This document shows, one piece after another, positions 27,033 through 36,629 of a stretch of 64,000 nt of DNA. Location of the stretch: the NCBI RefSeq assembly GCF_001593385.1, contig NZ_LUVZ01000034.1, forward strand, positions 1 to 64,000, read 5' to 3'. The position numbers were made by a program, and so were the translations under genes. The notes under the pieces are model-generated. The model did no database searches. It had not been told where the DNA came from and worked only from the letters and a program-made list of their open reading frames with translations. The DNA comes from Chryseobacterium cucumeris (GTDB taxonomy: Bacteria; Bacteroidota; Bacteroidia; Flavobacteriales; Weeksellaceae). The first letter of the stretch is position 1. The number at the start of each line of letters is the position of its first letter.

Positions 27033-29690
27033 TTAATAAGTTAAAGTAACACCTGCACCCCAGCCTATTTCTTTATCATAGTTTCCGGAAAGGGATAACC
27101 ACTTCTGAACAATGTACCGAAGTCCTGTAGAAAATTCTCCATCTGAATTGATGCTAAAATTTCCTCTCAGCCTTCTGGAAAGCGGTATATCTTCACGGCT
27201 AAGCTCCAATAACACTTTTCCGTTTTGATCAACACTTGCGTCAGCGGTAATCAGCATTGGCAATACATACTGCATACCAACAATGAATGCAAATCTATTT
27301 TTTGAGGCCTTCTGCTGTCCAAACCAGGTCTTTTTCCCATGAAATTCCATTCCGAGCTCTTCTGCCATCTGTCTCTCCATGATCTCATGATTTTTTTGCA
27401 CTCTAATTCCTGCATAAGGTAATGCCCATTGAAATTTTCCTAAGAAACGTCCTACTTTTGCACTTCCTTCAAAATGATCAAAATTCCAGTTGGTATGAAA
27501 CTCATTCAGATTAGCCCATCTAGGTCCAAACATCGTCATTGTTTCTGCGTGGATCTTATTGCTTGCTAAATCCAGCATTGCCATAGAACTGGTCATTTTA
27601 TTATCCTGTATGAAGTTTTTCCAGGCCATTTTTCTGTTCGGAAGCTGTGGATTGGGTTTTGAGTTTTCATAACTGAAAATTCTTCCCATTCCTGCCATCA
27701 TATGGTATAGAATATGACAGTGGAAGAACCAGTCTCCGTCCTGGTTGGCAGCAAATTCTATTGTTATTGTTTCCATTGGCATGATATCCACTACATTTTT
27801 CAATGGAGAATACTCTCCTTTTGAATTAATTAATCTGAAATCATGACCGTGAAGGTGCATCGGGTGACGCATCATGGAATTATTATAAAGTTTAATTCTA
27901 AGAACCTCTCCTTTTTTGATCAGAATTTTATCCGTCTCTGTTACCGTTTTATTATCCAGCGTCCACAGATAATGGTTCATATTTCCTTCCAGCGTAAATT
28001 TCATTTCCCGAATACTGTCTGTAGGAAGAATTGTTTTTTCAGGAGACTTTAAAATATTATAAGACAACCTCTTGATTGTTTTCTCTTCCTTCGTCTCCAT
28101 TCCTGAGTGTTGAGAATGATCTTCTTTCTTAACTTCTTTGGTTTTCACTCCCATCATCTCATTGATATGCTTTGCAGTAGTTTTTCTTTGATTTTCAGAT
28201 AATTCGGGATACATCACTTCGTTCATATCCATCATTTGATTTCCCATCGTCATATTCATCGGTTTCATATTTCCACTCATTTCCATCATACCGTTCATCA
28301 TTTTCATTCCTTCAAAAAGCATCAACCTTGGAAGATTGGGAGCTTCTATCTTTTCACCCGATCCCAGCCAAAGGGAAGCATGTCCTATTCTGTCTTCAGA
28401 AGTCGCTCTGAACTCAAAACTTTTGCTTTCTGGAATCGTAACTTCAATATCATAGGTTTCTGAAACTCCGACAATCAGACGATCAACTTCTATCGGTACT
28501 ACATCATTTCCGTCATTTCCCACTACTTTTATCTTTCCTCCGCCATAATTCAGCCAGAAATAGGTAGATGAGCCTCCGTTGGCAACTCTTAATCTTACTT
28601 TATCGCCAGCTTTTAAATTAGAATAATCAGAGCTTGGAGTTCCGTTAATTAAGAATTTATCGTAATAGACATCACTTACATCCATGGCTTCCATTCTTTT
28701 CCATTCATTCAATACCTTTGTTCCCAGGTTTCCTGATTTAATTGCTTCCCAGTAACTCTGTACAGCATTTTTCTTTACAGCATACCAGTCTGTATTCGCC
28801 ATATGAAGCCTTCTCGCAATCTGCATAGGATCATCATCACTCCAGTCTCCCAGTAATACCGGAATATCAGCATTGTATTCTATTGTTGGTTCTCCTTCTC
28901 TTTTTTTGAAGACCAGAATACCGTTCATTCCTATCTGTTCCTGTAGTGCTTCGTGAGAATGGTACCAGTACGTTCCGTTTTGAGAAATTCTGAATTTATA
29001 TAAATGGGTTTCTCCAGGTTTTACAGGCTTGGTGGTAAGATAAGGAACTCCGTCCTGTTCGTTGGGAAGAATCACACCGTGCCAGTGCAGTCCTGTATTT
29101 TCTTTAAGCATATTGTGCAGATAAATCTCTGCAGTATCTCCTTCAGTAAAATATAAAGTCGGAGCCTGAAGTTTACCATTGATTGCAATTGCTCTTCTGT
29201 TTTTTCCTGTGAAATTAACAATCGTATCTTTTACATAAAGGTCATAACGAACTGTTTTACCTCCAAAAGTAATTCTCCCGTTTTCAGAGTTTCTTTTCAA
29301 AACAGAACCTTCTTCTTTGGGTTTATCTGTAGAAGAATGATTTTCTTTTTCCTCAAGTTCCATCCCGCATTTAGGACATTTTCCTGGTTTGTCTGAAACA
29401 ACTTCCGGATGCATTGGACATACATAGGTAATTTGAGAATGGGGTTGTATTTTTTTTGTTTCTGAAGATTTTCCTTTTACTTCTGTTATTGATTTCGCTT
29501 CCGACTTGGTTACTGTTTTTGACTTTACAGCAACAGTTTTCTTCTCCAGAGTCATTCCGCATTTCGGACAGTCTCCAGGTTGGGAAGACACCACTTCTGG
29601 GTGCATCGGACAAGTATAAACGTTTTTTGTAGTTTGAGCGAAAGTCAATACGGAGAATAAAAGTACCAGAAACATTATCAACTTTTTCAT
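27033..29690 (-). CDS. Heavy-metal-binding x2, multicopper oxidase (CopA-like) and CopB-like fusion protein
   Basis: This exported copper-resistance protein is 885 aa. Order: signal peptide 1-19; two heavy-metal-binding domains with CPMHPEVV...CPKCGM (27-46 and 91-110); multicopper oxidase about 140-680; a C-terminal extension of about 200 residues. Copper ligands are complete: H202/H204 (HWHG), H244/H246 (HSH), H609/H612/H614 (HPMHLHG) and [12 protein letters not shown] (657-668), which includes the type 1 Cys658. A Met-rich stretch (463-493) resembles the methionine-rich loop of CopA/CueO oxidases. The extension, with [23 protein letters not shown] and [18 protein letters not shown], looks like the beta strands of CopB outer-membrane proteins. 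It should oxidise and sequester Cu(I). The CopB reading is less certain than the oxidase. Confidence 0.88.
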   Translation of the reverse strand: MKKLIMFLVLLFSVLTFAQTTKNVYTCPMHPEVVSSQPGDCPKCGMTLEKKTVAVKSKTVTKSEAKSITEVKGKSSETKKIQPHSQITYVCPMHPEVVSDKPGKCPKCGMELEEKENHSSTDKPKEEGSVLKRNSENGRITFGGKTVRYDLYVKDTIVNFTGKNRRAIAINGKLQAPTLYFTEGDTAEIYLHNMLKENTGLHWHGVILPNEQDGVPYLTTKPVKPGETHLYKFRISQNGTYWYHSHEALQEQIGMNGILVFKKREGEPTIEYNADIPVLLGDWSDDDPMQIARRLHMANTDWYAVKKNAVQSYWEAIKSGNLGTKVLNEWKRMEAMDVSDVYYDKFLINGTPSSDYSNLKAGDKVRLRVANGGSSTYFWLNYGGGKIKVVGNDGNDVVPIEVDRLIVGVSETYDIEVTIPESKSFEFRATSEDRIGHASLWLGSGEKIEAPNLPRLMLFEGMKMMNGMMEMSGNMKPMNMTMGNQMMDMNEVMYPELSENQRKTTAKHINEMMGVKTKEVKKEDHSQHSGMETKEEKTIKRLSYNILKSPEKTILPTDSIREMKFTLEGNMNHYLWTLDNKTVTETDKILIKKGEVLRIKLYNNSMMRHPMHLHGHDFRLINSKGEYSPLKNVVDIMPMETITIEFAANQDGDWFFHCHILYHMMAGMGRIFSYENSKPNPQLPNRKMAWKNFIQDNKMTSSMAMLDLASNKIHAETMTMFGPRWANLNEFHTNWNFDHFEGSAKVGRFLGKFQWALPYAGIRVQKNHEIMERQMAEELGMEFHGKKTWFGQQKASKNRFAFIVGMQYVLPMLITADASVDQNGKVLLELSREDIPLSRRLRGNFSINSDGEFSTGLRYIVQKWLSLSGNYDKEIGWGAGVTLTY

Positions 29691-29779
29691 AATATTTCGA
29701 ACTTTTTAGAAGTCGCAAAGCTTAAAGTTAATTATAACTTAAACTCTGCAACTCATTATTTTAAAGAATAGTACGGAAA

Positions 29780-30253
29780 TTATTTAATCTCCGACTTTAC
29801 ACTTCCACATGTAAGCATAGACTTTCCGTAATATGGATTAACGATCTGTTTTTCATCGCTTAGCCAGCTTCCGTCTGCCATTGGGCAATATTGAACGTAG
29901 ACTGGTTTTTCAGAAAGTTTAAACTCCTTGGTCAGAGCAATCATATTGTCTGAAAGGTTTAAAAAAGTTTCTCTTTGTGTAGCAATAGTTCTTGCATCCG
30001 AAATGGCAGAAGCATCTTTTCTGAGAATATTAAGGTTTCCTTCTGAAACTACTTTATAATCAATAACAGAAGCTGTTTTAATAAATTCTGTTGCAGCTTT
30101 TGAAGTTTTATCCACATCATCTGAAGCTAACGCTGATTTGATAGCAATATAATTTTGGTAGAGCTTAGAAACCTGAGCATCCTTTTTAGATTGTGCTGAT
30201 AATGAAATGATTGAAAATAAAGATAAGGCTGCTGTGATGATATATTTTTTCAT
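29780..30253 (-). CDS. DUF3347 domain-containing secreted protein (copper locus)
   Basis: This 157-aa protein is started at the ATG at 30253, since MKKYIITAALSLFSIISLSAQ is a complete signal peptide; the frame runs 17 codons further upstream without one. The mature part fits DUF3347: a helical segment (VSKLYQNYIAIKSALASDD, AATEFIKTA) ending in VQYCPMADGSWLSDEKQIVNPYYGKSMLTCG. The last segment, with Cys-Pro-Met and a second Cys, is like the metal-binding tail found in CusB-related efflux adaptors. It lies between the HYC_CC_PP gene and the multicopper oxidase, so a periplasmic copper-handling role is likely. Confidence 0.8.
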   Translation of the reverse strand: MKKYIITAALSLFSIISLSAQSKKDAQVSKLYQNYIAIKSALASDDVDKTSKAATEFIKTASVIDYKVVSEGNLNILRKDASAISDARTIATQRETFLNLSDNMIALTKEFKLSEKPVYVQYCPMADGSWLSDEKQIVNPYYGKSMLTCGSVKSEIK

Positions 30254-30369
30254 TGTTTTAAATTTTAGAATTAATTTTTTAATAAAGAATAATGGATTAC
30301 GCATCAGTAAATGCGTCAGAGCATGTCGCTCATAACAGTATATATTATACCAGAAACGACTGACAAATT

Positions 30370-30750
30370 CTAAATTCTAAAATTACAATGATTGATGTAA
30401 ATAGGGACCGGCCGGCTTTCAGGCGGTGCATTGATCTGGATCTGAGTAAATTTGGTGGCAGAAAAAGACTTATCAATAGCGGAAAACTGATGTTTCACCG
30501 GTATCTCTGAAACTGCACTTAAGAAATCAACGTTCAGATAATCAGATTTCTGGGAATCGTCTACTTTTACGATTTTGATCTCTGTTTTACAGCATCCTTT
30601 TTTTTCCTTAACACCACATTTTGCACAAATATCATCCGCTTTCTGACTTACAGAAACCAATTCTTTCATACAATAATGAATGCTAAAAGCTGCTCCGGAA
30701 GAAAACCCGAAGTAGAAAATAGAAAACAATATGGCAAGAATCTTTTTCAT
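30370..30750 (-). CDS. HYC_CC_PP family protein (DUF8199-like)
   Basis: The 126-aa protein has a hydrophobic N-terminus (MKKILAILFSIFYFGFSSGA) and three spaced motifs that define the family: IHYCM (about 24-28), CAKCG...GCCK (about 42-54) and APPESRPVPIYI (about 108-119). The Cys/His-rich middle is suited to metal binding. It is the first gene of the copper operon HYC_CC_PP - DUF3347 - multicopper oxidase on the minus strand, so a role in copper sensing or transfer in the envelope is reasonable, though none is established to my knowledge. The -7 box lies only 9 bases before its ATG. Confidence 0.78.
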   Translation of the reverse strand: MKKILAILFSIFYFGFSSGAAFSIHYCMKELVSVSQKADDICAKCGVKEKKGCCKTEIKIVKVDDSQKSDYLNVDFLSAVSEIPVKHQFSAIDKSFSATKFTQIQINAPPESRPVPIYINHCNFRI

Positions 30751-30758
30751 TGGTAAGA

Positions 30759-30766
30759 CAAAGATA
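30759..30766 (-). promoter_or_regulatory. -7 box of the copper operon, implying a near-leaderless transcript
   Basis: TATCTTTG on the minus strand matches TAnnTTTG. The G lies 9 bases before the ATG at 30750, so transcription would begin only a few bases before the start codon. Confidence 0.45.
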
Positions 30767-30830
30767 AAAATATCTCTGAAACCGTTGTTATAGAATTTGG
30801 TAATGTTGTTATAAAATTCGGGTAAACAAA

Positions 30831-30856
30831 AAAGCTTCCGGATTTTCGGAAGCTTT
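30831..30856 (-). terminator. Terminator of the TonB-dependent receptor gene
   Basis: A perfect 10-bp stem AAAGCTTCCG/CGGAAGCTTT with loop GATTTT is followed on the minus strand by a T run, 28 bases past the stop at 30884. It separates this gene from the downstream copper operon. Confidence 0.85.
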
Positions 30857-30883
30857 CTGCTATTTTTATTTTTGATAGTAATT

Positions 30884-33121
30884 CTATAGTTTGAACTCCA
30901 GCTTCACATTAAAGAAACGTCCCGTAAGACGTACCGGAACAGGATACATATAATTACTGTTATAGTCTGTGATCCATTGGTTCGCAACAGTATTGTTAAT
31001 GTTAAATGCATTGAAAACCTGAACACCTAATGTAAGTTCCTCAAAATTACCCCAGAAACCCGATCTCTTATTTTTTTCTTTCGGATCAATAAATACCTTT
31101 GTCAATCCTAAGTCTACTCTTTTATAAGAAGGCAGCGTCTGCTGATAATTATAAGCTGAACCAAAATCCGGTTGTCCGTTGCTGTTAAACATTACGGGAG
31201 CTCCCGTAGGTAATCCCATAGCATATACTAAAGTAAGGTTCACACGCATAGACGGGAAGCTTGGCATATAATCTTGATAGAACATCGCAAACCTCAGCCT
31301 CTGATCTGTAGGTCTTGGAATATCTCCTCTTCCATCAATATTTTCATACACTCTGGCATAACTTGCAGACAACCATGAATCCACACCCGGAACAAATTCT
31401 CCGAATAGTCTGGTATCGATACCATAAGCATATCCTTTTGAATTATTTTGCCCGGAATAACGAATCCTTACATTATCCATATAATAAGGAATCAGGTTAT
31501 CCATCTTTTTATAATAAAGTTCCGTTGTCAGTTTGAATGGTCTGTCGTACATCTCGAACTCGTAATCATTGGCAAGAATGACCTGAATAGAGCGTTGCGA
31601 TTTTATATTAGAGTTAAAATTACCATCTAAATCCTTGATTTCTTTATAGAAAGGAGCCTGATAGTAGATTCCTCCTGAAATTTTAAACAACATATCACTG
31701 TCCCAATCCGGTTTGATCGCAAACTGAGCTCTTGGTGAGAATATGGTTTCTTTATTGAAACTCCAGTTGGCCACACGTACTCCTGCATTCACAAATACTT
31801 TACTGGCTCCCCAATAGAATTTCTGAGAATACTGTGCATAGGCAGAAAGTCTTGTCGGTTCGATATTATTTTGTCCGGCAATATAATAAGCAAGCTTGAG
31901 ATCTCCTGTAGTTCCGGTTCTAGGATCAATGACTTCCGGTCTTGGAATACTGTATCCTGCAGAATCTACCAATTTCCATTCATTGGTAAGATCTTTCAGA
32001 TTTTCTTTTTCATATTTAAATCCGACCTCAAAGTCTGTATTGACATTGGGAGAGAATTTTGCTCTGAACTGTGTTCCGTATGTTCTTACAAACAAATCAT
32101 TTCTTGCATGTTCTATCTGCCCTCCAACATCGAAAGATGTGACAGGCTGCTGCGTCACAGGATCAAAGGTCTGAAGCTCGTATGCTGACTGTATTGTGTA
32201 ATATTCTCTTTCTCTGTTCTGATAAGCAAAGGCATCCAGAGTAAGCTTCCACTTATCTGCCGGCTTATAGTTCATAGAGAATGTTCCCATCATGTTTTTA
32301 TACTGGTCATTTTCCTGACCTCCATATCCAATATTAACGGTAATAGGCTGCTGAAGACTTCCGAAAGTAACACTTTTTGCCCTTGGGATCATCTCATAAT
32401 CATTCTTGGAATAATATCCGATGAATGACATCGTAAATTTATCACTGACATGATAATTCAGATAAGACTGGAAATCCCAATATGTTGGATTAAAATCGGT
32501 ATCTTCTTTTAAGGTATTAAGAACAAGATTAGTATTTCTGTATCTTCCGGAAAATAAGGCGGTAAATTTTTTATTTTTGGAAGCCAAACCAGTTGTCAGC
32601 CTTCCTCCAATTAAACTGGCCTCACCTGAAACTTCAAATTTTTCTGGCTCTCGGTAGTAGATATTTAAAGCGGAAGACATTTTATCACCATATTTGGCTT
32701 CAAATCCTCCTGCAGAGAAATTCACTGCGGAAACCATATCCGGGTTAATGATACTCATTCCTTCCTGCTGAGAGTTTCTGATCAGGAAAGGTCTGTAGAT
32801 TTCAATATCATTAATGTAGATAAGGTTTTCATCATAGTTTCCACCACGAACCATATATTGTGAGGACAGCTCTGTGTTGGAGTTTACGGAAGGTAATGTT
32901 TTAAGCAATCCTTCAATTCCTCCATTAATCGAAGCTACTGATTTCGCTTCTTTCGCTGAAATTCTTACATTGGTAAGGTCATTGGTTCTTCCTGTTGCTT
33001 TTTTCTGGAAGACAACTTCCTCTATATCGGTTACTTTAGTAGTCGCTGTATCTTTTTTCCTTTGTTGGGAGAAAAACAGTACAGGGACCATAAGGCTTAG
33101 CGGTAAAACTAGTTTTTTCAA
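30884..33121 (-). CDS. TonB-dependent outer-membrane receptor
   Basis: The 745-aa outer-membrane protein has a signal peptide (to FFSQQ, about residue 20). A short TonB-box-like region (TKVTDIEEVVFQKK) is followed by a plug domain at about 45-165 (NGGIEGLLKTLPSVNSNTEL, YMVRGGNYDENLIYINDIE, FSAGGFEAKYGDKMSSAL). The rest is a beta-barrel rich in aromatic strands, ending in the typical terminal strand GRFFNVKLEFKL. There is no carboxypeptidase-like CnaB domain at the front, so it is not SusC-like. Substrate unknown. It starts 43 bases after kdsA and is probably read through from it. A link with LPS is suggested only by position. Confidence 0.9.
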   Translation of the reverse strand: MKKLVLPLSLMVPVLFFSQQRKKDTATTKVTDIEEVVFQKKATGRTNDLTNVRISAKEAKSVASINGGIEGLLKTLPSVNSNTELSSQYMVRGGNYDENLIYINDIEIYRPFLIRNSQQEGMSIINPDMVSAVNFSAGGFEAKYGDKMSSALNIYYREPEKFEVSGEASLIGGRLTTGLASKNKKFTALFSGRYRNTNLVLNTLKEDTDFNPTYWDFQSYLNYHVSDKFTMSFIGYYSKNDYEMIPRAKSVTFGSLQQPITVNIGYGGQENDQYKNMMGTFSMNYKPADKWKLTLDAFAYQNREREYYTIQSAYELQTFDPVTQQPVTSFDVGGQIEHARNDLFVRTYGTQFRAKFSPNVNTDFEVGFKYEKENLKDLTNEWKLVDSAGYSIPRPEVIDPRTGTTGDLKLAYYIAGQNNIEPTRLSAYAQYSQKFYWGASKVFVNAGVRVANWSFNKETIFSPRAQFAIKPDWDSDMLFKISGGIYYQAPFYKEIKDLDGNFNSNIKSQRSIQVILANDYEFEMYDRPFKLTTELYYKKMDNLIPYYMDNVRIRYSGQNNSKGYAYGIDTRLFGEFVPGVDSWLSASYARVYENIDGRGDIPRPTDQRLRFAMFYQDYMPSFPSMRVNLTLVYAMGLPTGAPVMFNSNGQPDFGSAYNYQQTLPSYKRVDLGLTKVFIDPKEKNKRSGFWGNFEELTLGVQVFNAFNINNTVANQWITDYNSNYMYPVPVRLTGRFFNVKLEFKL

Positions 33122-33164
33122 AAGAAATGTTTTAGAATTTCTAAAATTAATGTTTTTTTAACAA

Positions 33165-33974
33165 TTACAAAATCGATTCTCTAATTCTTGACAATTTTTG
33201 TAACAAATCTTCTAATAAATCTAATCTTAACATGTTAGCACCATCAGATAATGCGGTTTCCGGTGTAGGATGCGTTTCGATGAAAATTCCGTCTGCTCCT
33301 ACTGCAATTCCTGCCTTGGCAACGGTTTCAATAAGATCCGGTCTTCCTCCTGTAACGCCTGAGCTTTGATTAGGTTGTTGTAAAGAGTGCGTAACATCCA
33401 AAATCACTGGAGCGTATTCTCTCATCGTAGGAATTCCTCTGTAATCTACAATCAGATCTGTATATCCGAAAGAATTTCCTCTTTCAATAATAGCTACTTT
33501 CTCGTTATTGGAATCTGTAATTTTCTGAACCGCAAACTTCATCGCTTCCGGAGAAAGGAACTGGCCTTTTTTCAAAGTCACGCATTTTCCTGTTTTGGCT
33601 GCCGCTACCAATAGATCGGTCTGACGTACAAGGAACGCAGGAATCTGTAAAACATCTACATACTGTGCGGCTAATGCTGCATGCTCATTTTCATGGATAT
33701 CTGTTGTGGTAGGAATATTGAAAGTCTCTCCTACTTTTTTAAGGATTTCAAGAGATTTCTCTTCACCAATGGTTGTGAAAGAATCTACACGGCTTCTGTT
33801 AGCCTTTTTGAAACTTCCTTTGAAAATATAAGGAATATTGTATTTATCTGTGATGCTGATTACTTTTTCAGCAATTCTTAATGCCATATCTTCCCCTTCA
33901 ATAATACAAGGTCCGGCAATAAGGAAAAAGTTTTTTGAATCTTTGTGCGAAATATTATCTAAATACTGAATCAT
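33165..33974 (-). CDS. kdsA: 3-deoxy-8-phosphooctulonate synthase (KDO-8-P synthase)
   Basis: The 269-aa cytoplasmic enzyme condenses arabinose-5-phosphate with phosphoenolpyruvate to KDO-8-phosphate for lipid A/LPS core. Family motifs in order: LIAGPCIIEGEDMALRIAEK (19-38), IFKGSFKKANRSRVDSF, TDIHE, IPAFLVRQTDLLVAAAKTGK, KKGQFLSPEAMKF, ERGNSFGYTDLIVDYRGIP, and DVTHSLQQPNQSSGVTGGR with the C-terminal IETHPTPETALSDGANML. Length is normal. It is followed at 43 bases by the TonB receptor. kdsB, the next activating enzyme, is also in this window but 21 kb away at 55172. Confidence 0.96.
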   Translation of the reverse strand: MIQYLDNISHKDSKNFFLIAGPCIIEGEDMALRIAEKVISITDKYNIPYIFKGSFKKANRSRVDSFTTIGEEKSLEILKKVGETFNIPTTTDIHENEHAALAAQYVDVLQIPAFLVRQTDLLVAAAKTGKCVTLKKGQFLSPEAMKFAVQKITDSNNEKVAIIERGNSFGYTDLIVDYRGIPTMREYAPVILDVTHSLQQPNQSSGVTGGRPDLIETVAKAGIAVGADGIFIETHPTPETALSDGANMLRLDLLEDLLQKLSRIRESIL

Positions 33975-34100
33975 TTTGTTGTAATTAAAAAGTTCAGTAA
34001 AAATACTGAGAAAGTTTCACAAATGGAAATTATTTGATTGCTTTAACAGGCTATGGTTGCAATAGTTTTTGGCTTTTGGATTTCTTATTATTTATTGATA

Positions 34101-34290
34101 GATGCTTCGACAGGCTCAGCATGACAGCTCTGATACTAGCTTTTAATCGGCACTGGATAATTGATAAGTGATAGATGCTTCGACAAGCTCAGCATGACAG
34201 CTCTAATACTAACTGTTAATCGGCACTGGATAAGTTATAATTGATGGATGCTTCGACAGGCTCAGCATGACAACCCTAATACTAGCTGTT
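34101..34290 (+). repeat. Tandem direct repeat, 73-bp period, 2.6 copies
   Basis: Units begin at 34101, 34174 and 34247, exactly 73 bases apart, each opening GATGCTTCGAC(A) and continuing AAGCTCAGCATGACA or AGGCTCAGCATGACA. The second half of each unit (ATACTAGCT...AATCGGCACTGGATAA) also repeats, with substitutions. They fill most of the 448-base gene-free stretch 33975-34422 between kdsA and the DUF1697 gene. They are non-coding. Confidence 0.92.
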
Positions 34291-34384
34291 TTATTAATGT
34301 GAAAATTATAATACAAAGTATAAACCATCAATGTACAAAAACCTACGTCGAAGCCACATTATATTAACGTTATTTTTTAGCAGT

Positions 34385-34409
34385 GTCATGCTGAGCTTGT
34401 CGAAGCATC
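34385..34409 (-). repeat. Inverted copy of the 73-bp repeat core
   Basis: GTCATGCTGAGCTTGTCGAA with its continuation to 34409 is the exact reverse complement of 34174-34198. It can pair with the upstream copies, and it lies 14 bases past the DUF1697 stop, so it may help end that minus-strand transcript. Confidence 0.9.
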
Positions 34410-34422
34410 TGCAATGATATAT

Positions 34423-34947
34423 TTAGAATTTTTTCAAAATCTTCTCAAACGTATTCACATTTCTGCTGGTAAACTGATCTTTAAGGCTCTTTTTACCTAA
34501 TACTTTCCCGAAGGTAGAATCTAAGGTATTTCCTTTCGGAACCTGCCAGTAAAATATATCATTAACGATTGCAGCCTTTTCATTTTCTACCTGACCTGCT
34601 TTCTGAAACTCTTCCATTAAAACCTTTTCCACTCCGGGAATTCCGACAAACCCATAAATATGAAGCTCGTCTTTTTTTTCAAAAGGAATACTGTTCCAGA
34701 AAACCTCAGTTTCTTTCTGAGATTTCACAAACAAAAAAGCTTCATAAGAAAAATGTTGCGACATCGCTTTTTCCAGAATAGTTTTTAATTCTGTCGTATT
34801 TTTATCTGACGAAAAAACAATATTTCCGGAAGCCAGTATGGAACTTACCTCCTTCATTCCTGCATCTTTAAAAACCTGGCATACATCCGCCATTTTCATA
34901 TTGGTTCCTTTTACGTTGACGCCACGAAGAAAAGCACAGTATTTCAT
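34423..34947 (-). CDS. DUF1697 domain-containing protein
   Basis: The 174-aa protein matches DUF1697 end to end. It opens with MKYCAFLRGVNVKGTNMKM (the family's A-x-L-R-G-I-N-V-G-G signature), then VSSILASGNIVFSSDKN (the Y-x-x-S-G-N-V motif). The middle has FEKKDELHIYGFVG, and the C-terminal part has NDIFYWQVPKGNTLDSTFGK and FTSRNVNTFEKILKKF. It is a small alpha/beta cytoplasmic protein of unknown biochemical function. It stands alone between repeat regions: the inverted repeat core is just past its stop, and a heptanucleotide repeat lies just before its start. Confidence 0.9.
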   Translation of the reverse strand: MKYCAFLRGVNVKGTNMKMADVCQVFKDAGMKEVSSILASGNIVFSSDKNTTELKTILEKAMSQHFSYEAFLFVKSQKETEVFWNSIPFEKKDELHIYGFVGIPGVEKVLMEEFQKAGQVENEKAAIVNDIFYWQVPKGNTLDSTFGKVLGKKSLKDQFTSRNVNTFEKILKKF

Positions 34948-34954
34948 TTTTTTC

Positions 34955-34970
34955 AGGTTTTAGGTTTTAG
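34955..34970 (+). repeat. Heptanucleotide repeat AGGTTTT, 2.3 copies
   Basis: Two full copies of AGGTTTT plus AG lie within 25 bases of the DUF1697 start codon. They have the same seven-base period as the repeats at 21120 and 48572. Confidence 0.7.
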
Positions 34971-35079
34971 ATATTAGGTTGCAGTGATTGTTGGGTCGGA
35001 GGTTTTGAGAGTATTAGTGTGAAAGAGTTATTATAAAACTTTTTTCTGAATTCTTTCAATTTTTAAATATTTCAATCTT

Positions 35080-36573
35080 TTAATCAACCCTAATGTACAA
35101 ATTATAGTCTGTTCCGGAAGGTTTCAGATGGTAAATTTTTTCCAGAATTTTATGATCACTTTTCAGATGATCTTTCACACGGAATTCTTTCAGAAGCTTA
35201 TAATGAGTTTTATAGTACTCTGAATTGGCATTCTTTTCTTCGTATAAATTCTGATAAGAAAGAAGATATTTCGGTTTTCTGTTTTTTACCGTGTTGATCC
35301 AGTAATTGACCTTATCTTTTTTAATTTCCTCCTGAATCTGTTTATCAACCAATCCAACCTCATCAATCGTTTTTAATCCTGAGAAATAAGGAACATAACC
35401 TGCCGGCTCCAATAAAATCCATTGGTTTTTATCTTTTTCATATTGATTTAAAAAGGTACCAATCGTTCTGCGATAGTTCCACTCTCCGTTTCCTGTTGCA
35501 ATACAGTGAACCGTCTGGAAGACAAGCATTGGGAAGATATAGAATATAACAAGCAATGACAGCCACAGGTTTCTCCTCTCTTTCTGTTCCAGTACAAAAA
35601 TAAGAACGGGAACGAAAAGCAAAAGTTGTGGCACCCAATAATACCAGTCAAACAAGCTCTTTTGAGAAATGAAAATGATTTGTTTTGCCCATCCGAAAAG
35701 AAAAATCATCCACAAAAAGTAGTTTCTTTTTTCCCTTTGTCTGATCAGATAAATAAAGCAAAGCAATTCAAAAATCAAAACTACGATAGTCAAAGGATTG
35801 AAATCTCCCGGAACTTTCAGCATTCCCCAGAAGTTTCCGAAACTTTTAAAGAAATATCCGATATGCTGCTGAATCGTAAAATTTTCACTGTAAAGTAATT
35901 TTTTTGCAGTAATGGTATTGTTCACCAGTTCGCCAAAGTAAAACCAGTTGAAAGCAACGGTTGATAAAACTCCAAAAGCTCCTCCAAAAATATAATTCCA
36001 TCTTATTTTTCTGTTCCAGAATAGATCTACAAGAAATACAATTCCCAGGAAGATTACTGTATCAATCCTTGTAAACATAATTAAAACAGGAAGAAGGGTC
36101 ACCACCCATTTTTTCCCTTTATGGAAACCATAATACAGCAATGCCATCTCCAGAAAAAACAGGATTCCATACTCCATTCCAAGGATTGAAATTTTAATGG
36201 ATGGCGGCAAAATCCCGATCAGAAATATAAAGATTGCCTTATGCCATGGATTTTTTAAAACCAAATGAGACAGCCATAACGTTCCTACAGTAAACAGTAG
36301 AGAATTAAAAATCAAAAGGGGCTCAATAAAATTTTCTTTTCCAAAAATAAGATTGAAAATATAGGATACAAATACATACAGATGTGTGGTAGAAGCAGAA
36401 ATCCTGGTATCTCCATTGAAGCCAATGACTCCGTAATCCAACAAATTCTGGGCAACCCTCCAGGTAATAAATGCATCTTCCTGAATGTAGTGCGTTAATA
36501 AAAAAAGAAGCTTAAAAAGAACCGTAGCAATGACGGCATAGATTGGGAATTTGCTATTTTGTGTTTCGGACAT
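35080..36573 (-). CDS. GT-C-type polytopic membrane glycosyltransferase-like protein
   Basis: The 497-aa protein has about ten or eleven hydrophobic segments and a soluble C-terminal tail (about 390-497). The first outward loop carries ITHYIQEDAFITWRVAQNLL at about 26-45, with the acidic pair and D-x-x-x-x-x-R/NL pattern typical of GT-C enzymes that use lipid-phosphate sugars, followed by GFNGDTRISASTTHLY. The closest look-alikes are the arabinofuranosyl/mannosyltransferase-type GT-C proteins. The sugar and acceptor are unknown. It lies 3' of the DUF2723 gene but behind a terminator, so it is probably transcribed separately. Confidence 0.72.
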   Translation of the reverse strand: MSETQNSKFPIYAVIATVLFKLLFLLTHYIQEDAFITWRVAQNLLDYGVIGFNGDTRISASTTHLYVFVSYIFNLIFGKENFIEPLLIFNSLLFTVGTLWLSHLVLKNPWHKAIFIFLIGILPPSIKISILGMEYGILFFLEMALLYYGFHKGKKWVVTLLPVLIMFTRIDTVIFLGIVFLVDLFWNRKIRWNYIFGGAFGVLSTVAFNWFYFGELVNNTITAKKLLYSENFTIQQHIGYFFKSFGNFWGMLKVPGDFNPLTIVVLIFELLCFIYLIRQREKRNYFLWMIFLFGWAKQIIFISQKSLFDWYYWVPQLLLFVPVLIFVLEQKERRNLWLSLLVIFYIFPMLVFQTVHCIATGNGEWNYRRTIGTFLNQYEKDKNQWILLEPAGYVPYFSGLKTIDEVGLVDKQIQEEIKKDKVNYWINTVKNRKPKYLLSYQNLYEEKNANSEYYKTHYKLLKEFRVKDHLKSDHKILEKIYHLKPSGTDYNLYIRVD

Positions 36574-36629
36574 TATGTATTTTTACTTTCACAAATATAA
36601 CCTTAATATTCATGATTGCCAATAATAAA

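Noticed and set aside
34101..34290. Possible CRISPR array at the 73-bp repeats
   Set aside because: The whole unit repeats, including the would-be spacer, there are only 2.6 copies, and no cas genes are present.
35438..35651. Two overlapping minus-strand frames inside the GT-C gene
   Set aside because: They are out-of-frame shadows of transmembrane codons in the real gene.
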